Source: Variovorax sp. Root473 (GTDB lineage Bacteria > Pseudomonadota > Gammaproteobacteria > Burkholderiales > Burkholderiaceae_C). From it: DNA of 36,177 nucleotides. The notes under the pieces were generated by a model, which did no database searches, had not been told where the DNA came from, and was given only the letters and a program-made list of their open reading frames with translations. The stretch is from assembly GCF_001426505.1 (NCBI RefSeq), contig NZ_LMEV01000017.1, forward strand, positions 2,927 through 39,103, in the 5' to 3' direction. Numbering within the stretch: position 1 is the first letter of the stretch; every line of letters starts with the position of its first letter. A program made the position numbers and the translations under genes. Shown piece after piece: positions 7,785 to 16,250 of this stretch.

Positions 7785-8510
7785 ATGCCCCTTCGCCACG
7801 ACCGCATCTTTCCGCGCTACGCGTTCTACTGTGTGCTGGCCGGCCTGGCCGCGATCTATGTGTTCTGCGCCATGGTGCTGGTGCCGGCCAAGATCTACAT
7901 CCTTCCGTACCTCATCACGCCGGATTTCGTTCGCTACAAGGGCGCGTTCTTCGTGCTGGTGCTGGCGATTCCGGCTGCGATCTATTTGATCTGCTGGAAG
8001 GGCAGCGACTTCTTTGCGTGGCTGCGCACCCCGTCGGTGCTGACGCTGACCGCGCACGGCCTGCAGCTGGGCACACAGACGGTTGCCTTCGCCGACGTGA
8101 CGCGGCTGCGCCATCGCCACAACCGCAACCACCTGCTGCTCACCACCCGCGATGGCCGCACGCTGCGCCTGCGGCTCGACCTGTGGGACGACCCGTACGC
8201 GCTCGTCGCCGAAGTGGAAGAGGCCGTGGGCGAAGTGCTGCGGCACGACGTGGAGCGGCGCCTGCATGCGGGCGACACCGTGCCCTTCGGCGCGCTGGCG
8301 CTGAATGCGGAAGGGCTGGTGCACAAGGGCCAGTTGATCGCGTGGTCGAGCATCGACACCATCCGCACACAGTCGGATGCCGAAGCGATGGATGTCGACG
8401 AGCACCTGGTGATCGTGGCCAACGGCAAGACCCGCAAGATCGATCGCTCGAAGATCGACAACGAGCCGGTGCTGATGGGCTGCCTCATGCAGCGCCTGCC
8501 GTCGGCCTGA
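7785..8510 (+). CDS. Membrane-anchored protein of unknown function, PH-like fold suspected
   Basis: This 241-residue protein starts with two hydrophobic helices (about residues 13-34 and 54-71). A soluble part follows that alternates short beta-like segments: LTLTAHGLQLGTQTVAFADVTRL, then LLLTTRDGRTLRLRLDL, and a second similar block GALALNAEGLVHKGQLIAWSSIDTI. The phrase pattern hydrophobic-x-GL-x(6)-W/F-x-x-I/V recurs in the next gene, where it reads GLTFENGLLLPWGNIV. Two membrane helices followed by such a sheet is the usual layout of bacterial PH-domain-like membrane proteins. I do not recognise a named family. It lies 45 bp upstream of the next, architecturally similar gene, suggesting a pair made together. 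Confidence 0.75.
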   Translation: MPLRHDRIFPRYAFYCVLAGLAAIYVFCAMVLVPAKIYILPYLITPDFVRYKGAFFVLVLAIPAAIYLICWKGSDFFAWLRTPSVLTLTAHGLQLGTQTVAFADVTRLRHRHNRNHLLLTTRDGRTLRLRLDLWDDPYALVAEVEEAVGEVLRHDVERRLHAGDTVPFGALALNAEGLVHKGQLIAWSSIDTIRTQSDAEAMDVDEHLVIVANGKTRKIDRSKIDNEPVLMGCLMQRLPSA

Positions 8511-8555
8511 GCCTTCTCCCGATTTTCTTCATCTCCAAAGTACAGGGACTCAAAA

Positions 8556-9032
8556 ATGGAAATCTACAGCTCCGCCAGCCAACAGGAAAAAACCCGCCAG
8601 GACCGCCCCGTCTTCTACTCGCGCACGCGGCTGATCGCCGGTGCCACGCTCTGGGTGGTGGTCGCGGTCGTGCTCGCCGTGCTGTGCATTCGCACGCAGG
8701 ACAAGAACATCGGCATCCTCATCGCGGCGGCCTTCGGCCTGCTGGCCGCGTGGCTGGCCGTGAAGTGCATCCGCACACTGGCCAACATCGGAACACCCGC
8801 GTTCGTCATCGGCCGCCAGGGGCTGACCTTCGAGAACGGCCTGCTGCTGCCGTGGGGCAACATCGTCGAGAACACCTGGGTCAACCAGGACTACATGGGC
8901 ATTCCCATCGGCAAGCAGATCCAGATCAAGACCGACCTGCCCAAGCCGAAGGCCCGGGTGCTGCGCCGTGCGACGGCATTGGAAATTTCGGGCGACGAGT
9001 ACCTCGCCCTGTGCGACGCCTACGCGGCGTGA
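8556..9032 (+). CDS. Small membrane-anchored protein of unknown function, relative of the upstream gene
   Basis: This 158-residue protein has two transmembrane helices (about residues 26-45 and 51-72) joined by a short loop. A soluble C-terminal part of about 80 residues follows, with GTPAFVIGRQGLTFENGLLLPWGNIVENTWVNQ split across beta-like segments. The order (two helices, then a PH-like sheet with GL...W..I) matches the preceding gene in shortened form, so the two may be diverged paralogues. No signal peptidase site, catalytic motif or metal site was found. The function is unknown. Confidence 0.75.
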   Translation: MEIYSSASQQEKTRQDRPVFYSRTRLIAGATLWVVVAVVLAVLCIRTQDKNIGILIAAAFGLLAAWLAVKCIRTLANIGTPAFVIGRQGLTFENGLLLPWGNIVENTWVNQDYMGIPIGKQIQIKTDLPKPKARVLRRATALEISGDEYLALCDAYAA

Positions 9033-9136
9033 CGAGCCACGCCGCGCCTGAGCCCCTCCGCAGGGCAGGGCGCGGCACCTGCTGGTAGGCTGGCGGGCCT
9101 CCATCCTCCGGGCTTGCCATCGCGGGCCCCACGCGC

Positions 9137-9745
9137 ATGAACGCCTCTCACCGCCGGCCGGTTCCGCTGAACAAGGCCTACCGTCTTTTGAACCACGGGC
9201 CCACGGTGCTCGTGAGCGCCGCGCACGATGGCCGGCGCAACATCATGGCCGCGGCCTGGGCGATGCCGCTGGACTTCGATCCGCCCAAGGTGGCGGTCGT
9301 GCTCGACAAGAGCACCTGGACGCGCGTGCTGCTTGAGGGCGCGGGCACCTTCGCACTGCAGGTGCCCACGCGCGCGCAGCTCGACCTGACCGAGGCGCTG
9401 GGCAACAGCTCGGGCCGCGAGATCGCCGAGCGCGACGGCAGCGACAAGTTCGCCGCCTACGGCCTCTCGACCTTCGCGGGCGAGGCCACCGGCGCGCCGC
9501 TGCTCGAAGGCTGTGCGGCCTGGCTCGAATGCCGGCTGCTGCCCGAGCCGCCGATCCAGCAGCGCTACGACCTGTTCCTGGGCGAGGTGATCGCGGCGCA
9601 AGCCGACGCGCGCGTGTTCTCCGAGGGGCGCTGGCATTTCGAAGGACACGACGAGCTGCGCACGCTGCACCACGTGGCGGGCGGGCACTTCATCGTCGAC
9701 GGCGAGGCGGTCGATGCAAAAGCGCTGCCGCGTTTGACACCGTAG
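9137..9745 (+). CDS. Flavin reductase-like FMN-binding protein
   Basis: This 202-residue protein matches the flavin reductase-like split beta-barrel family (DIM6/NTAB type). It opens with VPLNKAYRLLNHGPTVLVSA, then NIMAAAWAMPLDFDPPKVAVVL (the FMN-contact region), TFALQVPT, and a C-terminal HHVAGGHFIVDGEAV. Members bind FMN and reduce flavins or flavin-linked substrates with NAD(P)H in the cytoplasm. It is a single-domain version with no partner monooxygenase next to it, so the physiological substrate cannot be stated. It lies 5 bp before the next small membrane-protein gene, which suggests co-transcription. Confidence 0.87.
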   Translation: MNASHRRPVPLNKAYRLLNHGPTVLVSAAHDGRRNIMAAAWAMPLDFDPPKVAVVLDKSTWTRVLLEGAGTFALQVPTRAQLDLTEALGNSSGREIAERDGSDKFAAYGLSTFAGEATGAPLLEGCAAWLECRLLPEPPIQQRYDLFLGEVIAAQADARVFSEGRWHFEGHDELRTLHHVAGGHFIVDGEAVDAKALPRLTP

Positions 9746-9750
9746 CCTGC

Positions 9751-10170
9751 ATGCCGGACCTGAACCAGATCATCACCGTCGTCGGCTACAGCCTCATGGG
9801 CCTGCTGGCGGCCATGATGGGTTCGCTGGGCCTGGCCGCGCTGTGGACCTGGCGCGACTGGCCCGGCGCCGACCGCCTGACCGGCCTGGCCGCGCGGCTC
9901 GCGATCCTCACGTGGATGGTGGGCGGCGTGATGCTGATCGTCGGCGGGCTGGCGATGGCCGGGCTGGCGACCTGGGTCATCTTCTGGGCGTCCAAACCGC
10001 TGCCGTCGACACTGCTCGGCATCGCGGGCTACGTGGCCTCGCGGGCCGTGCTCGTGGTCATGGCGGTGCTGCTGGTGCGCAAGGGCGGCCTGGTGCTCTC
10101 CGCCTGGTGGAGCGCGAGGAAAGAAGAGGGCGGGCCCGAAGCGCCCGGCGCTACAACACGAAAGGAATGA
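9751..10170 (+). CDS. Small integral membrane protein of unknown function
   Basis: This 139-residue protein has three hydrophobic segments (about residues 8-32, 48-78 and 87-115) and a charged C-terminus rich in Lys/Glu. ATG at 9751 is the first in-frame start after the flavin reductase stop, 5 bp away. No family is recognised. It ends in a 20-base convergent overlap with the ICMT-like methyltransferase gene. Coding potential is supported by the hydrophobic pattern and the tight spacing after its upstream neighbour. Confidence 0.62.
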   Translation: MPDLNQIITVVGYSLMGLLAAMMGSLGLAALWTWRDWPGADRLTGLAARLAILTWMVGGVMLIVGGLAMAGLATWVIFWASKPLPSTLLGIAGYVASRAVLVVMAVLLVRKGGLVLSAWWSARKEEGGPEAPGATTRKE

Positions 10171-10711
10171 AGCGCCGCGTGCCGCGCATGTACGCGCGGT
10201 AGTCGTCGCCGAAGTGCGCGAGGCATTCCTTCTCGTCGCGCAGCGCCGTCAGGAACAGGAACAGCGTGGCCGCCAGCACCAGCACCAGCGTGAGCCAGGT
10301 GAACTGCTTGAGGAACGCGCCCCAGGCCAGCAGCATCAGCGCCGTGTACATCGGGTGGCGGATGTAGCGGAAGGCGCCGGTGGTGACCAGCGCCGAGGTC
10401 TTTTCAAAGCCGTACAGCGCCGGGTCGTCGTTGCGTACGTCGCTTGGCTTGCCGTGCGCCTTGAGCAATCGCACCGCGTGGATGGGCAACCAGATCGACA
10501 GCGCCAGCAGCACGCACGAGATCAACTGCTTGGCCGAGAACGGATCGACATGCCACACCGGCAGGTTCAGCACGATCAGCACCAGCATGCATTCCCACGC
10601 GAAGAAGCGGAAGAAGCCGTGGGAGCCGGGCTGGCTGAGCGGGCCGCGCGACACGTACAGCAGTGCGGCCGTGCCTGCGACAACAAGAAAGAGCTGAAAC
10701 CAGAGGAGCAT
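10151..10711 (-). CDS. Isoprenylcysteine carboxyl methyltransferase-family membrane protein
   Basis: This 186-residue polytopic protein has about five hydrophobic helices. It carries the signature of the ICMT/PEMT-like membrane methyltransferases: GAFRYIRHPMYTALMLLAWG (RHPMY motif), then DEKECLAHFGDDYRAYMRGTRR, with E and Y positioned as in the SAM-binding end. Bacterial members methylate small lipophilic substrates, often unknown. ATG at 10711 gives a hydrophobic N-terminus; the open frame extends further upstream only through the SDR gene. It starts 29 bp after the SDR stop and could be the last gene of the phenylacetate run, but no metabolic link is evident, so it may simply read through. 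Confidence 0.85.
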   Translation of the reverse strand: MLLWFQLFLVVAGTAALLYVSRGPLSQPGSHGFFRFFAWECMLVLIVLNLPVWHVDPFSAKQLISCVLLALSIWLPIHAVRLLKAHGKPSDVRNDDPALYGFEKTSALVTTGAFRYIRHPMYTALMLLAWGAFLKQFTWLTLVLVLAATLFLFLTALRDEKECLAHFGDDYRAYMRGTRRFIPFVL

Positions 10712-10740
10712 GGCGGCCGAATTTACACGGCCCGCAAGAC

Positions 10741-11499
10741 TCAGCCGGAGATCGAAAACCCGCCGTCGACGGGAATGGCGGTGCCGGTCACGTAGTCGGA
10801 CGCGGCGCTGGCCAGGAACACGGCGGTGCCCGCGATGTCCGAGGGCTGGCCCCAGCGGCCGGCGGCGGCGCGGGTCTTCACGCGCTCGTACAGGCCCGGG
10901 ATCTGGTTGCGGGCACCGTCGGTCAGCTCGGTCTCGAACCAGCCTGGCAGGATGGCGTTGACCTGGATCTGGTCGGCCGCCCAAGAGAGCGCGGTCGACT
11001 TGGTGAGCTGCACGATGCCGGCCTTGCTCGCGGCGTAGGCCGGCGCGTAGGGCGCGCCGAAGATCGACATCATCGAGCCGATGTTGATGATCTTGCCGCC
11101 GCCCGCGGCCTTCAGGTGCGGGTGCGCGGCGCGGCTGCACAGGAAGGCGCTGGTGAGGTTGGTGTCCATCACCTTGTGCCACTCGGCCAGCGCGAGCTGG
11201 TCAACCGGCTTGCGCACCGTGGTGCCGGCGTTGTTGACGAGGATGTCGAGCCGGCCGCAGCGCGCCACGACCTCGTCGAACACCTTCTGCACCGAGGCTT
11301 CGTCGGTCACGTCGAGCGAGAGCGCGAAGCTGTCGCTGCCCAGTCCCTTCAGCGATTCGACCGCAGCGGCCGACTTCTGTGCATTGCGCGCTGCAATGAT
11401 GACGCGGGCGCCGGCCTTGGCGAGGCCCTGTGCCATGCCGAGGCCGATGCCGCCGTTGCCGCCGGTGACGAGCGCGACTTTTCCTGTGAGATCGAACAT
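10741..11499 (-). CDS. SDR-family NAD(P)-dependent oxidoreductase coupled to paaZ
   Basis: This 252-residue classical short-chain dehydrogenase has the cofactor motif TGGNGGIG (residues 12-19), DV at 63-64, NNAG at 89-92, and the catalytic Ser/Tyr/Lys set (S142, Y155, K159 in AYAASKAG). It closes with GTAIPVDGGFSI. The closest known types are KduD-like and 3-oxoacyl reductase-like SDRs. Its ATG overlaps the paaZ stop by one base (TGATG), so the two are translationally coupled. That points to a step in, or next to, phenylacetate degradation. Canonical clusters use PaaH, a different dehydrogenase family, for 3-hydroxyadipyl-CoA; this gene could replace it or process a side product. The substrate is not shown by sequence. 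Confidence 0.9.
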   Translation of the reverse strand: MFDLTGKVALVTGGNGGIGLGMAQGLAKAGARVIIAARNAQKSAAAVESLKGLGSDSFALSLDVTDEASVQKVFDEVVARCGRLDILVNNAGTTVRKPVDQLALAEWHKVMDTNLTSAFLCSRAAHPHLKAAGGGKIINIGSMMSIFGAPYAPAYAASKAGIVQLTKSTALSWAADQIQVNAILPGWFETELTDGARNQIPGLYERVKTRAAAGRWGQPSDIAGTAVFLASAASDYVTGTAIPVDGGFSISG

Positions 11500-13559
11500 C
11501 AGTGGGTTTCTGGTTTCTTGGAGACGAGGGTCAGGATATCGTAGCTCGCGACCAGTTCGCCGAGCTGGTTGGTCACCTCCACGTCCCAGGCCACCACGCC
11601 CTGGCCCTGGCCGCTCGCGTCCTTCTTGTTGCGGTCGATCTTGCGCTTGCAGGTCAGGCGCGCCTGGATGGTGTCGCCGATGCCCACGGGCTTGACGAAG
11701 CGCAGCGTGTCCAGGCCGTAGTTGGCCAGCACCGGGCCGGGCGAGGGCGAGACGAACAGGCCCGCGGCTGCCGACAGCACGAAGTAGCCGTGCGCGATGC
11801 GCTTGCCGAAGGGCGAGGCCTTGGCCGCCTCGTCGTCGAAGTGCATGTAGAAGTAGTCGCCCGAGATGCCGCCGAAGGCGACGATGTCGGCCTCGCCCAC
11901 GGTGCGGCGGTGCGTGAGCAGCGAGTCGCCGATGCGCAGTTCCTCGAAGTAGCGGCGGAACGGGTGCACCTCGCTCTCGCGCAGCGCGGCGCCGCGCACG
12001 TGCTCGCCGGTGACGGCCGCCAGCATGGTGGGCGAACCCTGCAGCGCGGCGCGCTGCAGGTAGTGCTTCACGGCGCGCAGGCCGCCCAGCTCTTCGCCGC
12101 CACCGGCGCGGCCCGGGCCGCCGTGCTTGAGCACCGGCAGCGGCGAGCCATGGCCGGTCGATTCGGCGGCGGCTTCGCGGTCGAGCACCAGCAGGCGTCC
12201 GTGCCAGGCGGCAGCGACCGGAATGGCCTTGGCGGCGATGGCCGGGTCGCGCGTGACGAGCGTGCCCACGAGGCTGCCCTTGCCGCGCGCGGCCAGCGCC
12301 AGCGCTTCGTCGATGCCGTCCGCACTGTCGTAAGGCATGAGCGTGCTGACGGGGCCGAAGGCCTCGATGTCGTGCGCCGCATCGTGTTCGAGCGGCTTGC
12401 GGCTCAGCAGCAGCGTGGGCGCGAAGAACGCGCCTTCGCTCACGCCGTCGCCCACGGGCGAGAAGCCGTCGCGCGCGCCATACACCAGCTCCGCGCCTTG
12501 CAGCAGCGTGGCGACGCGCTCGGCCACATCGGCCTGCTGGTCGCGCGAGGCGAGGGCGCCCATGCGCACGTCTTCACGCGACGGGTCGCCGATGACGGTC
12601 TTGGCCAGGCGTGCGCGCAGCTTCTCGGCCACCGCATCGAGGTGCTGGCGCGGCACGATGGCGCGGCGGATCGCCGTGCACTTCTGGCCGGCCTTGATGG
12701 TCATCTCGCGCGCCACTTCTTTCACGAAGAGATTGAACTCCTCGTCGTCGGGCGTGACGTCGGGCGCGAGGATCGCGCAGTTCAGCGAGTCGGCCTCGGC
12801 ATTGAACGGGATCGACTGGCGCACCAGGTTCGCGTTCACGCGCAGCCTGGCGGCCGTGTCGGCCGAGCCGGTGAAGGTGACCACGTCGGGGCCTTCGAGG
12901 CGGTCGAGCAGGTCGCCCGTGCTGCCGATCACGAGCTGCAGGCTGCCCTCGGGCAGGATGCCCGATTGCACGATGAGCTTCATCAGCGCCTCGGTGAGGT
13001 AGCTCGTGGCCGTGGCCGGCTTGCCAATGCAGGGCATGCCCGCGAGGAAGCTGGGCGCGAACTTCTCGAGCAGGCCCCACACCGGGAAGTTGAAGGCATT
13101 GATGTGCACCGCCACGCCGCCGCGGGGCACCAGGATGTGCGTGCCTGCGAAGCCACCCTTCTTGCCGAGCGGAAAAGCCGGGCCTTCGTGCACGAGGTTG
13201 CCTGAGGGCAGCTCGTTGGTGCCGATGCTGGCGTAGGCGCTCAGCGTGCCGGCGCCGCCCTCGATGTCGATCCAGCCGTCGGCGCGCGTGGCGCCCGTGT
13301 GGGCCGACACCGCATACAGCGCTTCCTTGTTTGCCGCCAGGTACTTGGCCAGCGCCTTCAGTCGCTCGGCGCGCTGCTGGAAGTCGAGCTTCATGAGCGC
13401 CGGAATGCCCACGCGGCGCGCGTGCGCCAGCGCCTCGGCGAAGTCGATGGCCTCGGCGTGCGTGCTCGCAACGGCCTGGCCGTTGACGGCGCTGCGCAGC
13501 GACTGTGCGGCTCCCTGGCCGATCCAGCGGCCGGCGATGTAGCTTTGAAGGGTGGTCAT
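11499..13559 (-). CDS. paaZ: Bifunctional oxepin-CoA hydrolase / 3-oxo-5,6-dehydrosuberyl-CoA semialdehyde dehydrogenase
   Basis: This 686-residue protein combines two domains. The N-terminal aldehyde dehydrogenase (about residues 1-520) has INAFNFPVWG, the general-base Glu in FNAEADSLN (E255) and the catalytic Cys in AGQKCTAIRR (C294). The C-terminal MaoC-like hydratase (about 540-686) has SGDYFYMHFDD with D568 and H573, spaced as the catalytic pair of known PaaZ hydratase domains. PaaZ hydrolyses the oxepin ring of 2-oxepin-2(3H)-ylideneacetyl-CoA and oxidises the semialdehyde with NADP+. Both active sites look intact, so this is the full ring-opening enzyme rather than an ALDH-less form. 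It follows livF by 58 bp and is coupled to the SDR gene. Confidence 0.96.
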   Translation of the reverse strand: MTTLQSYIAGRWIGQGAAQSLRSAVNGQAVASTHAEAIDFAEALAHARRVGIPALMKLDFQQRAERLKALAKYLAANKEALYAVSAHTGATRADGWIDIEGGAGTLSAYASIGTNELPSGNLVHEGPAFPLGKKGGFAGTHILVPRGGVAVHINAFNFPVWGLLEKFAPSFLAGMPCIGKPATATSYLTEALMKLIVQSGILPEGSLQLVIGSTGDLLDRLEGPDVVTFTGSADTAARLRVNANLVRQSIPFNAEADSLNCAILAPDVTPDDEEFNLFVKEVAREMTIKAGQKCTAIRRAIVPRQHLDAVAEKLRARLAKTVIGDPSREDVRMGALASRDQQADVAERVATLLQGAELVYGARDGFSPVGDGVSEGAFFAPTLLLSRKPLEHDAAHDIEAFGPVSTLMPYDSADGIDEALALAARGKGSLVGTLVTRDPAIAAKAIPVAAAWHGRLLVLDREAAAESTGHGSPLPVLKHGGPGRAGGGEELGGLRAVKHYLQRAALQGSPTMLAAVTGEHVRGAALRESEVHPFRRYFEELRIGDSLLTHRRTVGEADIVAFGGISGDYFYMHFDDEAAKASPFGKRIAHGYFVLSAAAGLFVSPSPGPVLANYGLDTLRFVKPVGIGDTIQARLTCKRKIDRNKKDASGQGQGVVAWDVEVTNQLGELVASYDILTLVSKKPETH

Positions 13560-13617
13560 GGCGCGTGTCCTTTGAAGAGGGAAGGCGCAGCGGCGCGGAG
13601 CGCGCGCTGCACGGGGG

Positions 13618-14349
13618 TCATTGCTTGTTGCCGATGCCCAGGTAGGTATCGATGATTCGCTGGTCGTGCAGCAGATCGCCGGCGTTGCCTTCGAGCGCCA
13701 CCGCGCCCATCTCGAGCACGTAGGCGCGGTCGGCCACCTGCAGGGCGGCGCGGGCGTTCTGTTCCACCAGCAGTACCGACACGCCGTGCTTGCGCAGCTG
13801 CGACACCACGCGCAGCACCTCGCGCACCACCAGCGGGGCCAGGCCGAGTGAGGGCTCGTCGAGCATCAGCAGGCGCGGGCGTGCCATGAGGGCGCGGCCG
13901 ATGGCCAGCATCTGGCGCTCGCCACCCGAGAGCGTGGAGGCCATCTGCGGACGACGTTCCTTCAGGCGCGGAAAGATCTCGAAGATCTCGTCCATGCGCG
14001 CGCGCTGGTCGCGTTGGCCCTTGCGCCACTGGTAGAAGCCGCCGAGCAGCAGGTTGTCTTCGACCGACATCTCGCCGAACAGCTCGCGCCGCTCGGGCAC
14101 CAGCGCCACGCCGCGCGCGACCATGATCTCGACGCCGGGGCGCGCGATGCGCGCGCCGTCGAGCGACAGCTTGCCGGTCGACTGCAGCAGGCCCATGGCC
14201 GCGCACAGCAGCGTGGTCTTGCCCGCGCCGTTGGGGCCGATGACGGTGACGATCTCGCCTTCGTTCACGTGCAGGTGCACGCTGTGCACCGCTTCCACGG
14301 TGCGGTAGGCGACGCAGAAGTCTTCCAGTTGGAGGATGGGGTGGCTCAT
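13618..14349 (-). CDS. livF: Liv-type ABC transporter ATP-binding protein
   Basis: This 243-residue ATPase of the branched-chain amino acid (HAAT) transporter family has Walker A GPNGAGKT (residues 38-45), signature LSGGERQ and Walker B LLMLDEPS followed by LGLAP. The phrase GVALVPERRELFGEMSVEDNL is typical of LivF rather than LivG. It forms the cytoplasmic ATPase pair with the LivG half of the fused protein upstream, whose stop it overlaps by 4 bases (ATGA). Its place between paa genes suggests that the transporter imports phenylacetate or a related aromatic acid instead of leucine. The gene symbol denotes family, not proven substrate. Confidence 0.94.
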   Translation of the reverse strand: MSHPILQLEDFCVAYRTVEAVHSVHLHVNEGEIVTVIGPNGAGKTTLLCAAMGLLQSTGKLSLDGARIARPGVEIMVARGVALVPERRELFGEMSVEDNLLLGGFYQWRKGQRDQRARMDEIFEIFPRLKERRPQMASTLSGGERQMLAIGRALMARPRLLMLDEPSLGLAPLVVREVLRVVSQLRKHGVSVLLVEQNARAALQVADRAYVLEMGAVALEGNAGDLLHDQRIIDTYLGIGNKQ

Positions 14350-16250
14350 GACTTGGCGTCTTCCAGCAGTTCGTCGTCGGCGCCACCGAGGTAGGCCTCG
14401 AGCACGCGCGGGTTGGCCTGCACTTCGGCCGGCGTGCCGGTGGCGATCACGGTGCCGAACTCCAGCACGGTGATGCGGTCGGCGAGGTTCATCACGAACT
14501 CCATGTCGTGCTCCACCACGAGGATGCCCAGGCCTTCGGCGCGCAACTGCCCGAGCAGCTCGGAGAGCGCGCGCTTTTCAAGATGGCGCAGGCCGGCGGC
14601 GGGTTCGTCCAGCAGCAGCACCGAGGGCTGGCCGGCGAGCGCACGCGCGATCTCGACCACGCGCTGCTGCCCCAGCGAGAGCGACGCGGCCGGCGTGTCG
14701 GCATGCGCGCCGAGGCCGCAGCGCTCGATCTGCTTGCGCGCCTCAGCCATCAATGCGGCTTCTTCGGCGCGGTCCAGCCGCAGCATGGCTGCGAGCCAGC
14801 CGCGCCTGGCGCGCAGGTGCGCGCCGAGCGCCACGTTCTCGACCACGCTGCGCTGCCCCAGCAGGCGCACGTGCTGGAAGGTGCGGCCCAGGCCGTGCGC
14901 CGCGAAGGCGCGCGAGGGGCGGCCCGACATGACGTCGCCTTCGAGCCGCACGTCGCCGGAGGTCGGATCGTCCACGCCCGAGATCATGTTGAAGAAGGTG
15001 CTCTTGCCGGCGCCGTTGGGGCCGATCAGTGCGTGGATCTCGCCGGCCTTCAGCGTCATCGAGATGTCGTTGTTGGCGATGAGGCCACCGAAGCGCTTGC
15101 TGACCGCATCAGCCTGCAACAGCATCGTGCCCGCCGCCGGCAGCACGCGCTGCGCGAGCTGCGCTGCCGGGGCCGTCGATGAACCGGCCGCGGGCGCCCT
15201 CGCCACTGGCCGCACCCAGCGGCTCACCAGCCGTGCCAGCGTGGGCCACAAGCCGTCGGCAAAGCGCTGCAGCACGAACAGCATCAGCAGGCCGAACACC
15301 ACCACTTCGAAGTTGCCGCTGGTGCCCAGCAGCGCGGGCAGGATGTCCTGCAGCTTCTCCTTCAGCAGCGTGATCAGCGTGGCGCCGAGCACCGCGCCCC
15401 ACAGGTGGCCCGCGCCGCCGACCACCGCCATGAACAGCATCTCGATGCCGATGTTCAGGTTGAAGGGCGTCGGGTTCACGAAGCGCTGCATGTGCGCGTA
15501 GAGCCAGCCCGACACCGCCGCCAAGAGTGCGGCCAGCACGAACAACTTGATGCGGTGGCGCGCCGTGTCGACGCCCATCGACTCGGCCATGAGCCGGCCG
15601 CCCTTGAGCGCGCGGATGGCGCGGCCCTCGCGCGAGTCGAGCAGGTTGTGCAACGCCCACAGCGCCAGCAGCAGCACGGCCCAGATCACCACGCCGAGCG
15701 CGCGCGGCGAGGCCAGCGAGATGCCTGCGATCACCAGCGGCGGCACGCCCGTGATGCCGGTCTGGCCGCCCAGGAACTCCATGTTGCCGAGCAGGAAGTA
15801 CAGGCTCAGGCCCCAGGCGATGGTGCACAGCGGCAGGTAGTGGCCCGACAGCTTCAGCGTGACCGCGCCGAGCGCCCAGGCCAGCGCGAAGGTCAGCACC
15901 AGCCCGAGCAGCAGGCCCAGCCACGGCACCAGCGCCGAGCCCGCGATGCCGCCGAGCCAGCCTGCGGCCGTGGGCGACGTGCAGATCCACGCGGTGGCAT
16001 ACGCCCCCATGCCGACGAACGCGGCCTGGCCGAAGGAGGTCATGCCGCCCACGCCGGTCAGCATGACCAGACCGGCGGCCACCAGCGCATAGAGGCCGAT
16101 GTTGCTCAGCACCGCGACCGTGAAGTCGGGCAGCCAGCCCCAGGCCAGCGCGAGTGCGACGATGCACGCCAGCGTGAGCACGCGCGGTGTGACCAGCGGA
16201 CGGCCCGTGTGCACGGCGGTGGTGGACGATGAAGTCGACGGCGCGCTCAT
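14346..16250 (-). CDS. livMG: Fused LivM permease - LivG ATPase
   Basis: One 634-residue open frame joins two proteins that are usually separate. Residues about 20-340 are a LivM permease with eight or so membrane helices and the family phrases GGMTSFGQAAFVGMGAY, SGHYLPL, and NIGIEMLFMAVVGGAGHLWG. A linker rich in Ala/Pro/Ser (about 345-375) follows. Residues 377-634 are a LivG ATPase with Walker A GPNGAGKST (410-418), the GLGRTFQHVRLL loop, signature LSLGQQR and Walker B LLLDEPAAGL. ATG at 16250 overlaps the livH stop by 4 bases; the frame stays open upstream but only antiparallel to nothing and inside livH. No internal stop or frameshift is seen, so the fusion is real. Confidence 0.94.
   Translation of the reverse strand: MSAPSTSSSTTAVHTGRPLVTPRVLTLACIVALALAWGWLPDFTVAVLSNIGLYALVAAGLVMLTGVGGMTSFGQAAFVGMGAYATAWICTSPTAAGWLGGIAGSALVPWLGLLLGLVLTFALAWALGAVTLKLSGHYLPLCTIAWGLSLYFLLGNMEFLGGQTGITGVPPLVIAGISLASPRALGVVIWAVLLLALWALHNLLDSREGRAIRALKGGRLMAESMGVDTARHRIKLFVLAALLAAVSGWLYAHMQRFVNPTPFNLNIGIEMLFMAVVGGAGHLWGAVLGATLITLLKEKLQDILPALLGTSGNFEVVVFGLLMLFVLQRFADGLWPTLARLVSRWVRPVARAPAAGSSTAPAAQLAQRVLPAAGTMLLQADAVSKRFGGLIANNDISMTLKAGEIHALIGPNGAGKSTFFNMISGVDDPTSGDVRLEGDVMSGRPSRAFAAHGLGRTFQHVRLLGQRSVVENVALGAHLRARRGWLAAMLRLDRAEEAALMAEARKQIERCGLGAHADTPAASLSLGQQRVVEIARALAGQPSVLLLDEPAAGLRHLEKRALSELLGQLRAEGLGILVVEHDMEFVMNLADRITVLEFGTVIATGTPAEVQANPRVLEAYLGGADDELLEDAKS

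Noticed and set aside
11502..13205. 567-residue plus-strand open frame opposite paaZ
   Set aside because: The sequence is Ala/Arg/Gly/His-rich and without domains; paaZ on the other strand has both active sites complete.
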